Shown: in pieces, positions 48,679 through 60,544 of the stretch
Position numbering within the stretch: the stretch's first letter is position 1
How the letters are laid out: each line of letters opens with the position of its first letter
NCBI GenBank assembly: GCA_902569615.1
Contig: CACFUX010000001.1
Span: 16,319 to 80,318, forward strand
Length of the DNA: 64,000 bases
Source of the DNA: an uncultured Pelagibacteraceae bacterium
GTDB taxonomy: Bacteria > Pseudomonadota > Alphaproteobacteria > Pelagibacterales > Pelagibacteraceae
Direction: 5' to 3'
Position numbers and translations under genes: made by a program
The notes under the pieces: generated by a model
What the model saw: the letters and a program-made list of their open reading frames with translations, nothing else
Told to the model about the DNA's origin: nothing
Databases searched by the model: none

Positions 48679-48785
48679 AATTTACAATATTTTGTATCTT
48701 TATAGATAAAAAATTACTTATTTACATAAAATATTTAATTTTTTATTAAAAATTGACATATACAAAAGTATCCTGTAAATAATTT

Positions 48786-48840
48786 ATGCGCTGATTTAAC
48801 TGAATTGCGAGCGCTTTAAAAAAACCGCTAAATAAGTTTT
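48786..48840 (+). ncRNA. SAM-II-class riboswitch in the metX leader
   Basis: ATGCGCTGATTTAACTGAATTGCGAGCGCTTTAAAAAAACCGCTAAATAAGTT matches the SAM-II pattern GCGCUGAUUUAAC..UUGC.AGCGC..GCUAAA. P1 GCGC(48788-48791)/GCGC(48811-48814); pseudoknot AACT(48798-48801)/AGTT(48835-48838). Confidence 0.85.
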
Positions 48841-48868
48841 TTTACCTCACAATTCAAAAAATATAAAA

Positions 48869-49999
48869 ATGAACAACTTAAACAAGGTAAAAAAGTTAAT
48901 TATTAATAAACCATTAAAGCTTGATTGTGGAAAAACTATATCTAATTTTCCTCTTGCTTACGAAACATATGGAGAACTTAATGAAAAAAAAGATAATGCA
49001 ATTTTAGCTTTTCATGCTCTTACTGGAGATCAGTTTGCCTCAGGTATAAATCCGATAACTAATAAAGAAGGTTGGTGGAGTTATGCAGTAGGACCTAATA
49101 AAGCTATAGATACTAAAAAATACTTTGTAATTTGTGCAAATGTTATAGGTGGATGTATGGGTTCTTACGGTCCAAGTAATATTAACAAAAAAACAAATAA
49201 AAGTTTTGGAACAGAATTTCCAGTTATAACTATTAATGATATGGTTAACGCACAATATCATTTACTAGAATTTTTTAAAATTGAAAAACTATTTTCAGTT
49301 GTTGGTGGATCAATGGGTGGAATGCAGGTATTACAGTTTGTATCTAACTTTCCAGATAAATCTTTCACTGCCATACCTATAGCGTGTACAGCTAGTCATT
49401 CTGCACAAAATATTGCACTAAACGAGCTAGGAAGACAATCTATTATGGCAGATCATAATTGGTCAAATGGGTTTTATCAGGAAAATAAATCACCTAATAA
49501 GGGGCTAGCAGTGGCTAGAATGGCTGCTCATATTACATATTTATCAAAAAAAGGTTTGCAAGAAAAATTTGGAAGAAAGTTACAAGAAAGGGATGATTTA
49601 AAATTTGGCTTTGATGCAGACTTTCAAATTGAGAGTTACTTAAGATACCAAGGATCAGTTTTTGTTGATAGATTTGATGCTAACAGCTATTTATATATTA
49701 CAAGAGCCATGGATTATTTTGATCTAACAAAACAATTTAATGGGAATCTTTCAAAAGCATTTGAAAAATCTAATACAAAATTTTTTATTATATCTTTTAC
49801 TTCTGATTGGTTATACCCAACATCTGAAAATCGTGAAATAGTAATTGCATTAAATTCACTTGGTAAAGATGTAGGATTTGCAGAAATAACATCTGACAAA
49901 GGCCACGATTCATTTCTATTAGATGTTCCTGATTTTTTAAATACGGTTAAAAATTTTTTAAATACATCATACAAAAAAATAAATGAAAAAAGAATTTAA
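48869..49999 (+). CDS. metX: Homoserine O-acetyltransferase (or O-succinyltransferase)
   Basis: AYETYGELNEKKDNAILAFHALTGDQFASG; VGGSMGGMQVLQF; DKGHDSFLLD. Confidence 0.93.
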   Translation: MNNLNKVKKLIINKPLKLDCGKTISNFPLAYETYGELNEKKDNAILAFHALTGDQFASGINPITNKEGWWSYAVGPNKAIDTKKYFVICANVIGGCMGSYGPSNINKKTNKSFGTEFPVITINDMVNAQYHLLEFFKIEKLFSVVGGSMGGMQVLQFVSNFPDKSFTAIPIACTASHSAQNIALNELGRQSIMADHNWSNGFYQENKSPNKGLAVARMAAHITYLSKKGLQEKFGRKLQERDDLKFGFDADFQIESYLRYQGSVFVDRFDANSYLYITRAMDYFDLTKQFNGNLSKAFEKSNTKFFIISFTSDWLYPTSENREIVIALNSLGKDVGFAEITSDKGHDSFLLDVPDFLNTVKNFLNTSYKKINEKRI

Positions 50000-50537
50000 C
50001 ATAATAGCTAACTTGATTAAAGAAAACTCAAAAGTTTTGGACGTTGGCTGTGGAGATGGTGAATTAATGAAATATATTACTGAAAATATTACAAGCGATA
50101 TTAGAGGTTTGGAAATATCAAAATCAAATGTACAAAAATGTATTGAAAAAGGTTTAACTGTTATTGAAGGAGATGCTGAAAAAGATTTAAAACAGTTTCC
50201 ATTATCATCTTTTGACTATGTTATTCTAAGCCAAACTCTTCAGGCATTTCTAGATCCTGAAAATGTAATTAATGAATTATTAAGGGTTGGTAAAAAAGCT
50301 ATTGTTACAATACCAAATTTTGGATATTGGAAAGTAAGAATACATTTGCTATTTCAAGGTACAATGCCAATAACAAAAAATTTACCTAATGAATGGTATA
50401 ACACGCCAAATCTTCATATGTGCACTATTAAAGATTTTGTTAATTATTGTAACAAAAAAAATATTAAAATTAACAGCACAAATTTAAATTATAATAATTT
50501 GTTCTCGCAATTGGGTATATTTGTTATAGAAAAATAA
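49983..50537 (+). CDS. metW: Methionine biosynthesis protein MetW
   Basis: VLDVGCGDGELMKYI; GLEISKSNVQKCIEKGLTVIEGDAEKDL; NFGYWKVRIHLLFQGTMPIT. Confidence 0.93.
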   Translation: MKKEFNIIANLIKENSKVLDVGCGDGELMKYITENITSDIRGLEISKSNVQKCIEKGLTVIEGDAEKDLKQFPLSSFDYVILSQTLQAFLDPENVINELLRVGKKAIVTIPNFGYWKVRIHLLFQGTMPITKNLPNEWYNTPNLHMCTIKDFVNYCNKKNIKINSTNLNYNNLFSQLGIFVIEK

Positions 50538-50538
50538 T

Positions 50539-51258
50539 ATGAAAGTTGAAATTATTAAATGTCTACAAGACAACTATTCATATTTGCTTATAAATGAAAC
50601 AAATCAAAATGCATGCGTAGTTGACCCAAGTGAATCTAGGCCAATTATAGATCTTATTGAAAAAAAAAATATTAATTTAAAGTTTATATTAAATACTCAT
50701 CATCACTATGATCATGTTGGTGGGAATATTGAGTTAAAAAAAAAATATAAATCAAAAATTATTGGATTTAAAAAAGATAAAGATAGAATTCCTGAAATAG
50801 ATATACTTGTGGAAGACAATGAGACTTGGGTAAATGAAGATTTTGAGACAAAAATCTTCCATATTCCTGGGCACACATCAGGTCATATTTGTTTTTATTT
50901 TCCAAAATATAAAATGGTATTTACTGGAGATACATTATTTTCACTTGGTTGTGGAAGAATATTTGAAGGAACATATGAACAAATGTTCAATTCTTTAAAT
51001 AAAATAAAAAATCTTCCTTCAGATACAAAAATTTATTGTGGGCATGAATATACTCTAAAAAATTCAGAATTTTGTTTAACATATGAAAAAAATAACAAGT
51101 CTTTAGAAAAAAAAATTTTTGAAATTAAGGAAAAACTAAAAAAAAATATACCTACAATCCCATCTACAATTGAGGAAGAATTGGCTTGTAATATTTTTTT
51201 AAGAGCGAAAAATTTAGAAGATTTTTCAAAATTAAGAGATTTAAAGGATAATTTTTAA
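50539..51258 (+). CDS. gloB: Hydroxyacylglutathione hydrolase (glyoxalase II)
   Basis: DNYSYLLINE; LNTHHHYDHVGGN; PGHTSGHICFY; FTGDTLFSLGCGRIFEGT; CGHEYTLKN. Confidence 0.93.
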   Translation: MKVEIIKCLQDNYSYLLINETNQNACVVDPSESRPIIDLIEKKNINLKFILNTHHHYDHVGGNIELKKKYKSKIIGFKKDKDRIPEIDILVEDNETWVNEDFETKIFHIPGHTSGHICFYFPKYKMVFTGDTLFSLGCGRIFEGTYEQMFNSLNKIKNLPSDTKIYCGHEYTLKNSEFCLTYEKNNKSLEKKIFEIKEKLKKNIPTIPSTIEEELACNIFLRAKNLEDFSKLRDLKDNF

Positions 51259-51268
51259 CTTATTGAAC

Positions 51269-51296
51269 TTGACTAAAAAAAGTCTAGAACTATATT
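51269..51296 (+). promoter_or_regulatory. Putative promoter of the rplU-rpmA-obgE operon
   Basis: TTGACT (51269-51274), 16-nt spacer, TATATT (51291-51296), upstream of rplU. Confidence 0.5.
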
Positions 51297-51323
51297 TCCT
51301 CTTATAAAAATTAAGGATTCAAA

Positions 51324-51722
51324 ATGTCTTTTGCAGTAATACAAACAGGTGGAAAACAATACAAAGTTAAAGCTAGCGATATATTAAAAATCGAAAAACT
51401 TAAAGATGGTAAGGCTGAAAGTAAAATTGAATTTAATGAAATTCTTGCATACGGAGATGATAAAACATTAGAAGTTGGTTCTCCGCTTGTTAAGGGTGCA
51501 AAAGTGGAGGCAGAACTAATAAAAAATAGTAAAAATAGAACAATTTTAATATTTAAGAAAAGAAGAAGACAAAATTCCAGAAGAAAAAATGGACATAGAC
51601 AACAATATTCCTTAATTAAAATAAAAAAAATTTTTTCCAAAGATGGAGCTATTCTTTCTGAAGAAAAAAAAGTAGAAAAAAAAGAAACAAAAAAAATAAA
51701 AGAAGAAAAAAGTAAGATTTAA
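51324..51722 (+). CDS. rplU: 50S ribosomal protein L21 with charged C-terminal extension
   Basis: [49 protein letters not shown]. Confidence 0.95.
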   Translation: MSFAVIQTGGKQYKVKASDILKIEKLKDGKAESKIEFNEILAYGDDKTLEVGSPLVKGAKVEAELIKNSKNRTILIFKKRRRQNSRRKNGHRQQYSLIKIKKIFSKDGAILSEEKKVEKKETKKIKEEKSKI

Positions 51723-51724
51723 TT

Positions 51725-51979
51725 ATGGCAACAAAAAAAGCAGGTGGATCATCAAGAAACGGACGTGATAGTGCTGGTCGTAGACTTGGAGTAAAGAAAT
51801 ACGGTGGTCAATATGTTGTACCAGGTAATATAATTGTAAGACAAAGAGGTACAAAAATTTTTCCAGGGGAACACGTTGGTATCGGTAAGGATCATTCTAT
51901 ATTTGCAAAAGTAGAAGGCAAAGTAGAATTTAAGAAAACTAAATCTGATAGAACATTTGTTTCTGTAAAACCCAATTAA
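51725..51979 (+). CDS. rpmA: 50S ribosomal protein L27
   Basis: [44 protein letters not shown]. Confidence 0.97.
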   Translation: MATKKAGGSSRNGRDSAGRRLGVKKYGGQYVVPGNIIVRQRGTKIFPGEHVGIGKDHSIFAKVEGKVEFKKTKSDRTFVSVKPN

Positions 51980-52012
51980 TAAATACAACTTAATAATCAA
52001 AGAGGTTGTATT

Positions 52013-52996
52013 ATGAAATTTTTAGATCAAGTAAAAATATTTATTAAAGCTGGTGATGGCGGTTCAGGATCGCCTAGCTTTAGAAGAGAAAAATTTATTG
52101 AATTTGGTGGACCTGATGGAGGCGATGGTGGCAAAGGAGGCTCTATAATTTTAAAATCAGAAAGAAATCTAAACACTTTAATTGATTTTAGATATCAGCA
52201 ACATTTTAAATCTGAGAGAGGTGGTGATGGAAAAGGAAAAAATCAAACAGGTAAAGGAGGAAAAACTTTATATCTTAAAGTTCCAGTTGGCACTCAGGTA
52301 TTTGAAGAGGATAATAAAACTTTAATTTTCGATTTTAAAAAAGAGAATGAAGAATTTGTAGTAGCAATTGGAGGTAAGGGAGGATTTGGAAATACTAAAT
52401 TTAAATCTTCAACAAATAGAGCACCAAAAAAATTTACTAAAGGAACTAAAGGTGAAGAATTTTGGATATGGCTCCAATTAAAGACTATTGCGGATATAGG
52501 AATAATAGGTTTACCAAATGCAGGAAAATCAAGTTTGTTAGCTGCAATAACTAGCGCAAGACCAAAAATTGCAAATTATAAATTTACAACTTTAAATCCA
52601 AATCTTGGGGTAGCAGTTTATGATGATAAAGAAATAACTTTAGCAGATATTCCAGGTTTAATTGAAGGAGCTCATGAAGGCATAGGATTAGGAATAAAAT
52701 TCCTTAAACATATTGAAAGATGTAAATCTCTACTACACATGATTGATATTACAGAAGAAAACTTAAAAGAAGCATACAGTCAAGTTAGAAAAGAGTTAAA
52801 AAACTACAGTAAGGATTTGCTGAAAAAAGATGAAATTGTTGTATTAAATAAAACTGATCTTCTAGAAGAGAAAGAGGTAAAAAAAATTAAATATGATTTT
52901 TTAAAAAGATATAAAGTAGAATTGGTTACTATTTCTACTTTAGATAAAAAATCAATTTCAAAAATAAAATCAAAATTAACTAAGTATGTATCTTAA
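52013..52996 (+). CDS. obgE: GTPase Obg
   Basis: MKFLDQVKIFIKAGDGGSGSPSFRREKFIEFGGPDGGDGGKGGS; GLPNAGKSSLLAAITSARPKIANYKFTTLNPNLGV. Confidence 0.97.
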   Translation: MKFLDQVKIFIKAGDGGSGSPSFRREKFIEFGGPDGGDGGKGGSIILKSERNLNTLIDFRYQQHFKSERGGDGKGKNQTGKGGKTLYLKVPVGTQVFEEDNKTLIFDFKKENEEFVVAIGGKGGFGNTKFKSSTNRAPKKFTKGTKGEEFWIWLQLKTIADIGIIGLPNAGKSSLLAAITSARPKIANYKFTTLNPNLGVAVYDDKEITLADIPGLIEGAHEGIGLGIKFLKHIERCKSLLHMIDITEENLKEAYSQVRKELKNYSKDLLKKDEIVVLNKTDLLEEKEVKKIKYDFLKRYKVELVTISTLDKKSISKIKSKLTKYVS

Positions 52997-54092
52997 AAAA
53001 TCAAAAACAATTGTTATAAAAATAGGATCTTCAATATTAATTGATAAAGACAAAAAAATAAGAAAAAAATGGCTTAGTGAATTCACAAAAGATATCAATG
53101 ATTTACTAAAACAAAAAAAAAATGTAATTTTAGTTTGCTCAGGTGCAATAGCTTTAGGTTGTAAAAAATTAAATCTAAGTAAACAAAGATTAAAGATTGA
53201 TAAAAGCCAGGCCATAGCTTCTATAGGTCAGATTGAGTTAATGAATCTTTTAAATAAGACATTTAGTTCAAAAAAAATTAATCTTTCACAAATTTTATTA
53301 ACTTTGGAAGATACTGAAAAAAGAAGAAGGGCAATAAATGCCAAAAGAACTCTAGAAAATTTATTTGAATTAGGATTTATTCCAGTAGTAAATGAAAATG
53401 ATAGTATAGCTACTACTGAAATAAAATATGGAGACAATGATAGATTAGCATCAAGAGTTGCTCAAATTTCAGGGGCTGATTGCTTAGTTTTGCTTTCTGA
53501 TGTTGATGGATTATACACTCAGAATCCAAAAATATTTAAAAACTCAAAATTAATTAAAGAGATAAAAACTATAGACTCTAATATAGAAAGAGTAGCTACT
53601 AAAAGTATTAGTGAGCATGGAACTGGAGGTATGAAAACCAAAATTGAGGCTGCAAAAATTTGTCAACTTTCTGGATGCTTAATGGTAATTGCAAATGGTC
53701 TTTTGGAAAGACCAATTAAACAAATTGCAGAAAAAAATAAATGTACATGGTTTTTACCTAAAGTTTCAAAATTAGATGCAAGAAAAAAATGGATTATTAG
53801 TTCTATATCCCCTAAAGGAGATTTAATAATCGATGATGGAGCTATCATTGCTTTAAAGAAAGGTAAAAGCTTATTAGCGGCTGGAATTAAAAAAGTTAAT
53901 GGAAATTTCACTAAAGGTGACCATATAAAAATATTAGATAAAAATTTGAAGGAATATGCAAGAGGCTTAAGTTCATTTTCTTCAGATGAAATTCATAAAA
54001 TTCAAGGACAACATTCAAACAAAATTAGTGAGCTTTTAGGTTATATTTCAAAATCGGAAGTAGTTCATAAAGATGATATGGTGGAAATATAA
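52986..54092 (+). CDS. proB: Glutamate 5-kinase
   Basis: IVIKIGSSIL; VCSGAIALGCKKLNL; FGDNDRLASRVAQ-like (YGDNDRLASRVAQISGADCLVLLSDVDGLY); GTGGMKTKIEAAKI; PUA tail. Confidence 0.95.
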   Translation: MYLKKSKTIVIKIGSSILIDKDKKIRKKWLSEFTKDINDLLKQKKNVILVCSGAIALGCKKLNLSKQRLKIDKSQAIASIGQIELMNLLNKTFSSKKINLSQILLTLEDTEKRRRAINAKRTLENLFELGFIPVVNENDSIATTEIKYGDNDRLASRVAQISGADCLVLLSDVDGLYTQNPKIFKNSKLIKEIKTIDSNIERVATKSISEHGTGGMKTKIEAAKICQLSGCLMVIANGLLERPIKQIAEKNKCTWFLPKVSKLDARKKWIISSISPKGDLIIDDGAIIALKKGKSLLAAGIKKVNGNFTKGDHIKILDKNLKEYARGLSSFSSDEIHKIQGQHSNKISELLGYISKSEVVHKDDMVEI

Positions 54093-55343
54093 ATGTCTAA
54101 AGATTTAATAAAATTAGGAGTAAATGCAAAAAAAGCTTCAAAAATAAAGATTGATAGTAAAATTAAAAATAAAGTTTTAAATAAATTTCTACAATTAATT
54201 AATAAAAATAAAAAAATAATTATTAAAGAAAATAACAAAGATATTAATTTTGCAAAGAAAAATGGTCTTAAGGAAAATCTAATTGAAAGGCTTAAATTAA
54301 ACGAAAAAAAATTAGAGGGAATACAAGCCTCAATTAATAGAATAATTAAATTAAGTGATCCAGTAGATAGAACGATTGATAAATGGAAAAGGCCAAATGG
54401 ATTATTTATAAAAAAAATTTCTACACCAATTGGTGTTATTGGAATAATTTACGAAAGTAGACCTAATGTTACATCTGATGTATCAAGTTTATGTTTTAAA
54501 TCAGGGAATGTTGTTATTTTAAGAGGAGGATCTGAGGCTTATAATTCAAATATAACAATTGCAAATTTATTTAGGTATGCATTAAAATCAAATAATGTTG
54601 ATCAAAACTATGTACAAATTGTTAAAAATAAAAATAGAAAATCAGTAAATTTTATGTTGTCTAGAATGGAAAAATTTATAGATATTATTATTCCAAGAGG
54701 GGGCAAAGGATTAGTCAAAAAAGTTCAGGATCTGTCATCAGTTCCAATAATCGGACATTTAGAAGGAATTTGTCATACATATATAGATAAAGATGCCGAT
54801 CTAAATATGGCTATAAAAATTATTCATAATGCAAAGTTAAGAAATACAAGTATATGCGGAGCAACAGAAACAATATTGATGCATAAAAAAATAATAAAAA
54901 AATTTTGTAATCCTGTTCTTGGTAATTTAGAAAAAAATAATTGTGAGATATTTGGAGATAACTTTATTAGAAAAAACTTTCACGGTAAGTCTAAATTAGC
55001 CAATAAAAAAAATTGGTCAACTGAATATTTGTCAGCAAAAGTATCTGTTAAAACAGTGAGTAATATTTTAGAAGCTATTAATCATATTAATAAATATGGA
55101 ACAATGCACACTGATAGCATAATTACAAAAAATAAAAAAAGTGCAAATATCTTTTTAAAAAATATAAAAAGTTCAATTGCAATGCATAACACTTCAACTC
55201 AGTTTGCTGATGGTGGTGAGTTTGGATTTGGAGGTGAAGTTGGAATATCAACAAATAAACTTCCACCTAGAGGTCCAGTTGGTTTAAATCAATTAGTTTC
55301 ATACAAATATGAAGTTCTAGGAAAAGGACAAGTAAGAAATTAA
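54093..55343 (+). CDS. proA: Gamma-glutamyl phosphate reductase
   Basis: PIGVIGIIYESRPNVTSDVSSLCFKSGNVVILRGGSEA; HNTSTQFADGGEFGFGGEVGISTNKLPPRGPVGL. Confidence 0.96.
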   Translation: MSKDLIKLGVNAKKASKIKIDSKIKNKVLNKFLQLINKNKKIIIKENNKDINFAKKNGLKENLIERLKLNEKKLEGIQASINRIIKLSDPVDRTIDKWKRPNGLFIKKISTPIGVIGIIYESRPNVTSDVSSLCFKSGNVVILRGGSEAYNSNITIANLFRYALKSNNVDQNYVQIVKNKNRKSVNFMLSRMEKFIDIIIPRGGKGLVKKVQDLSSVPIIGHLEGICHTYIDKDADLNMAIKIIHNAKLRNTSICGATETILMHKKIIKKFCNPVLGNLEKNNCEIFGDNFIRKNFHGKSKLANKKNWSTEYLSAKVSVKTVSNILEAINHINKYGTMHTDSIITKNKKSANIFLKNIKSSIAMHNTSTQFADGGEFGFGGEVGISTNKLPPRGPVGLNQLVSYKYEVLGKGQVRN

Positions 55344-55344
55344 A

Positions 55345-55872
55345 TTGAAAATAAATAAAAATAAAAAAATAGGAATTCTTGGTGGATCATTTGATCCTTC
55401 TCATAGAGGTCATATTAAAATTTCTTTAGAGGCTAAAAAAAAATTTAAAATTAATAAGGTAATTTGGGTAGTTACAAAAAAAAATCCATTTAAATTGAAA
55501 AGCCTATTTAGTGTTAAAAAAAGAATCAGTTTCGCAAAAAAAATAACAAAAAAATATAATTTTATATCAGTTGCATTTTATGAAGATAAAATAAGATCTA
55601 ATAAAACTATTGATCTTATAAATTATGTTAAGAAAAAAAATAAAAAATCTGAAATATATTTTTTGATGGGAGCTGATAACTTAATTTCATTTCACAAATG
55701 GCATAAATGGAAAATAATTTCATCAAAATGTAATATATTAGTTTTCGACAGAACAAACTATAAGTCAAAATCACTTAAATCTTTAGCTTTTAAAACACTT
55801 AATAATAATGGATTAGAGTTTGTAAAATTTAAAAAAATAAATATTTCGTCTTCTAAATTAAGAAAAATTTGA
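55345..55872 (+). CDS. nadD: Nicotinate-nucleotide adenylyltransferase (TTG start)
   Basis: KIGILGGSFDPSHRGHIKISLEA; FLMGADNLISFHKWHKWKII; ISSSKLRK. Confidence 0.92.
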   Translation: MKINKNKKIGILGGSFDPSHRGHIKISLEAKKKFKINKVIWVVTKKNPFKLKSLFSVKKRISFAKKITKKYNFISVAFYEDKIRSNKTIDLINYVKKKNKKSEIYFLMGADNLISFHKWHKWKIISSKCNILVFDRTNYKSKSLKSLAFKTLNNNGLEFVKFKKINISSSKLRKI

Positions 55873-55888
55873 TAAAATTTGTTAACTA

Positions 55889-56239
55889 ATGGATAAAATA
55901 TCGAATCTAAAAAACATAATTATAAAAACTTTAGATTCGAATAAAGCCGAAGATATTGTGTCCATAGACCTTAAAAATAAATCTTCAATGGCAGATCATA
56001 TGATTATAGCAAGTGGAAATTCATCAAGGCATATTCAAGCATTATCTGAACAAGTTTTGGAAAAGTTTAAAAATAATGGTGTTAGAAATTGTAAGATAGA
56101 AGGTCAAGATAGCAATGATTGGAAACTAATTGATGGAATAGATTTAATAGTACATATATTTAATCCAGAAAAAAGAAAATTTTATGAACTAGAAAAAATG
56201 TGGTCAGAATTAATCCCTAAAGAAAAAATTATTATATGA
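55889..56239 (+). CDS. rsfS: Ribosomal silencing factor RsfS
   Basis: DIVSIDLKNKSSMADHMIIASGNSSRHIQALSEQV; GQDSNDWKLIDGIDLIVHIFNPEKRKFYELEKMW. Confidence 0.95.
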   Translation: MDKISNLKNIIIKTLDSNKAEDIVSIDLKNKSSMADHMIIASGNSSRHIQALSEQVLEKFKNNGVRNCKIEGQDSNDWKLIDGIDLIVHIFNPEKRKFYELEKMWSELIPKEKIII

Positions 56240-57375
56240 ATAAAAAATTTATACTTACACTTATATTAATATTTTTTTTCATTTCTTCTAAATTAAGTTT
56301 TGCTGCAAATGATGAAGATATCTATGACAAAATAGATTTATTTGGAGAAGTTTTAGAAAAAATTAAAAAGGACTATGTTGAAGAAGTAAATCAAAGTGAT
56401 GCCTTGGATGCTGCGATCAATGGTGTTTTGCAATCTTTAGACCCTTATTCAGCGTATATGTCTCCAGAAATATTTAAAGAAATGGAAACTGAAACAAGTG
56501 GTGAGTTTGGAGGCTTAGGGATAGAAGTTAGTATGGAATTTGGTGTTGTTAAAGTTATAACTCCTATGGATAATTCCCCAGCAGAAAAAGAAGGAGTAAA
56601 AGCCGGTGACTATATTGTAAAAATAAATGGAGTACAGGTTCAGGGGAAAACCTTATCTGAAGCAGTAGAGCTTATGAGGGGTCCAATTGGAACAAAATTA
56701 GAAATAACAGTTAGAAGAAAAGGAGTAAAAAAAGCGTTAATTTTTGAAATTACGAGAGAAGTTATTGAAGTTAAATCTGTTAAGTCAAAAATAATTGATA
56801 ATAATATTGGATATATAAGATTAACTTCTTTTAATGAAAATAGCTCTTCTCAAATAAGAAGTAAAATTAAAGAATTCAAAAAAAATGAAGTAAAAAAATA
56901 TGTTCTTGATTTAAGAAACAATCCTGGTGGCCTTCTTTCACAAGCAGTTAAAATATCAGATTTTTTTTTAGACAATGGTGAAATTGTATCTACAAAAAGT
57001 AGGAAATCTTACGAAAATAGAAAATATTTTGCAAAAAAAGGAGATTTAATTGATGGAGAAACTTTAATAGTTTTAATTAACAATGGATCTGCGTCTGCAT
57101 CTGAAATTGTAGCGGGTGCTCTCAAAGACCATAAAAGAGCAATTGTAATTGGAGAAAATTCATATGGAAAAGGATCAGTTCAGTCAATTATACCTTTAAA
57201 AAATAAGGGAGCAATAAGATTAACTATTTCTAAATATTATTTACCTTCTGGAGAATCAATTTCTGGCACTGGAATAACACCAGATATTGAAATTGTAGAA
57301 AATTCTGAAGAATTTAGAATTAATACAGAAACTGATAATCAATTAAACTTTGCTGTAAAATTGCTTAACGGCTAA
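56236..57375 (+). CDS. ctpA: C-terminal processing peptidase (S41)
   Basis: PDZ GGLGIEVSMEFGVVKVITPMDNSPAEKEGVKAGDYIVKINGVQV; LDLRNNPGGLLSQAV; NNGSASASEIVAGALKDHKRAIVIGENSYGKGSVQ. Confidence 0.93.
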   Translation: MNKKFILTLILIFFFISSKLSFAANDEDIYDKIDLFGEVLEKIKKDYVEEVNQSDALDAAINGVLQSLDPYSAYMSPEIFKEMETETSGEFGGLGIEVSMEFGVVKVITPMDNSPAEKEGVKAGDYIVKINGVQVQGKTLSEAVELMRGPIGTKLEITVRRKGVKKALIFEITREVIEVKSVKSKIIDNNIGYIRLTSFNENSSSQIRSKIKEFKKNEVKKYVLDLRNNPGGLLSQAVKISDFFLDNGEIVSTKSRKSYENRKYFAKKGDLIDGETLIVLINNGSASASEIVAGALKDHKRAIVIGENSYGKGSVQSIIPLKNKGAIRLTISKYYLPSGESISGTGITPDIEIVENSEEFRINTETDNQLNFAVKLLNG

Positions 57376-57381
57376 AAATAA

Positions 57382-57858
57382 ATGAAAAAAAATTTTTCAA
57401 AATTACCTTTGAGAAAAGGCGTGGGGGTAGTTGTATTAAATAAAGAAAATAAAATATTTGTTGCAAAAAGAATTGATAATCCAAAGAATTTTTGGCAAAT
57501 GCCTCAGGGTGGTGTTGACGAAAATGAAGATTATTTATCTGCTGCATTTAGAGAATTAAAAGAGGAAACAAGTATTCAAAGTGTAGAATTAATAAAAGAA
57601 ATAGATGATATGACTATTTACGAATTACCTGATCATCTACTTGGAATTATTTGGAAAGGTAGATATAGAGGACAAAAACAGAAGTGGTTTTTAATGAAGT
57701 TTAATGGGAAAGATAGCGAAATCAATTTAAATACTGCTCATCCAGAGTTTTTGGATTGGAAATGGATTGAAATAAATAAAATTACTGAAACAGTAGTTAA
57801 ATTTAAACTTAATGTTTATAAAAAAATTCAGGAAGAAGTAAAAAAAATACTAATTTAG
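57382..57858 (+). CDS. rppH: RNA pyrophosphohydrolase (Nudix)
   Basis: LPLRKGVGVVVLNKENKIFVAKRIDNPKNFWQMPQGGVDENEDYLSAAFRELKEETSI. Confidence 0.92.
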   Translation: MKKNFSKLPLRKGVGVVVLNKENKIFVAKRIDNPKNFWQMPQGGVDENEDYLSAAFRELKEETSIQSVELIKEIDDMTIYELPDHLLGIIWKGRYRGQKQKWFLMKFNGKDSEINLNTAHPEFLDWKWIEINKITETVVKFKLNVYKKIQEEVKKILI

Positions 57859-58247
57859 TTGCAAAGATTTTAAAACTTCAATTTTTTGATCAATTAAATA
57901 TCTTTTCTGGTCATCTATATTATCTAAGCCAGACTCTTTTTCAGTATCTTTAAGTATTTGTTCTATTTTATTTCTATCAAGATCAGAAACATTATAGATT
58001 GAACTAGTCAAAATAGATAGGCTGTTATCTTTAAATTCAACTATGCCATCCTCTAAGAAATAATTATTTTCTTCAGATTTAGAATAAACTTTTACTATTC
58101 CGGGCTTTAAAAATGAAATAATAGAAATGTGATCTTTTAATATCCCCATTTCTCCTTCAAATGCAGGCACAACTACTTGGGTAACGTCTTCTTTTAATAG
58201 AAATGATTTTTCTGGGTTTACTATCTCAATTTTAAATTCTTCACTCA

Positions 58248-58248
<1 letters not shown>
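57850..58248 (-). CDS. atpC: F1F0 ATP synthase epsilon subunit
   Basis: FKIEIVNPEKSFLLKEDVTQVVVPAFEGEMGILKDHISIISFLKPGIV; end of atp operon. Confidence 0.92.
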
Positions 58249-60541
<2,293 letters not shown>

Positions 60542-60544
60542 ATT

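Noticed and set aside
51311-51640. 109-aa ORF antisense to rplU
   Set aside because: Hydrophobic-looking translation is the reverse complement of Lys/Arg-rich L21 codons.
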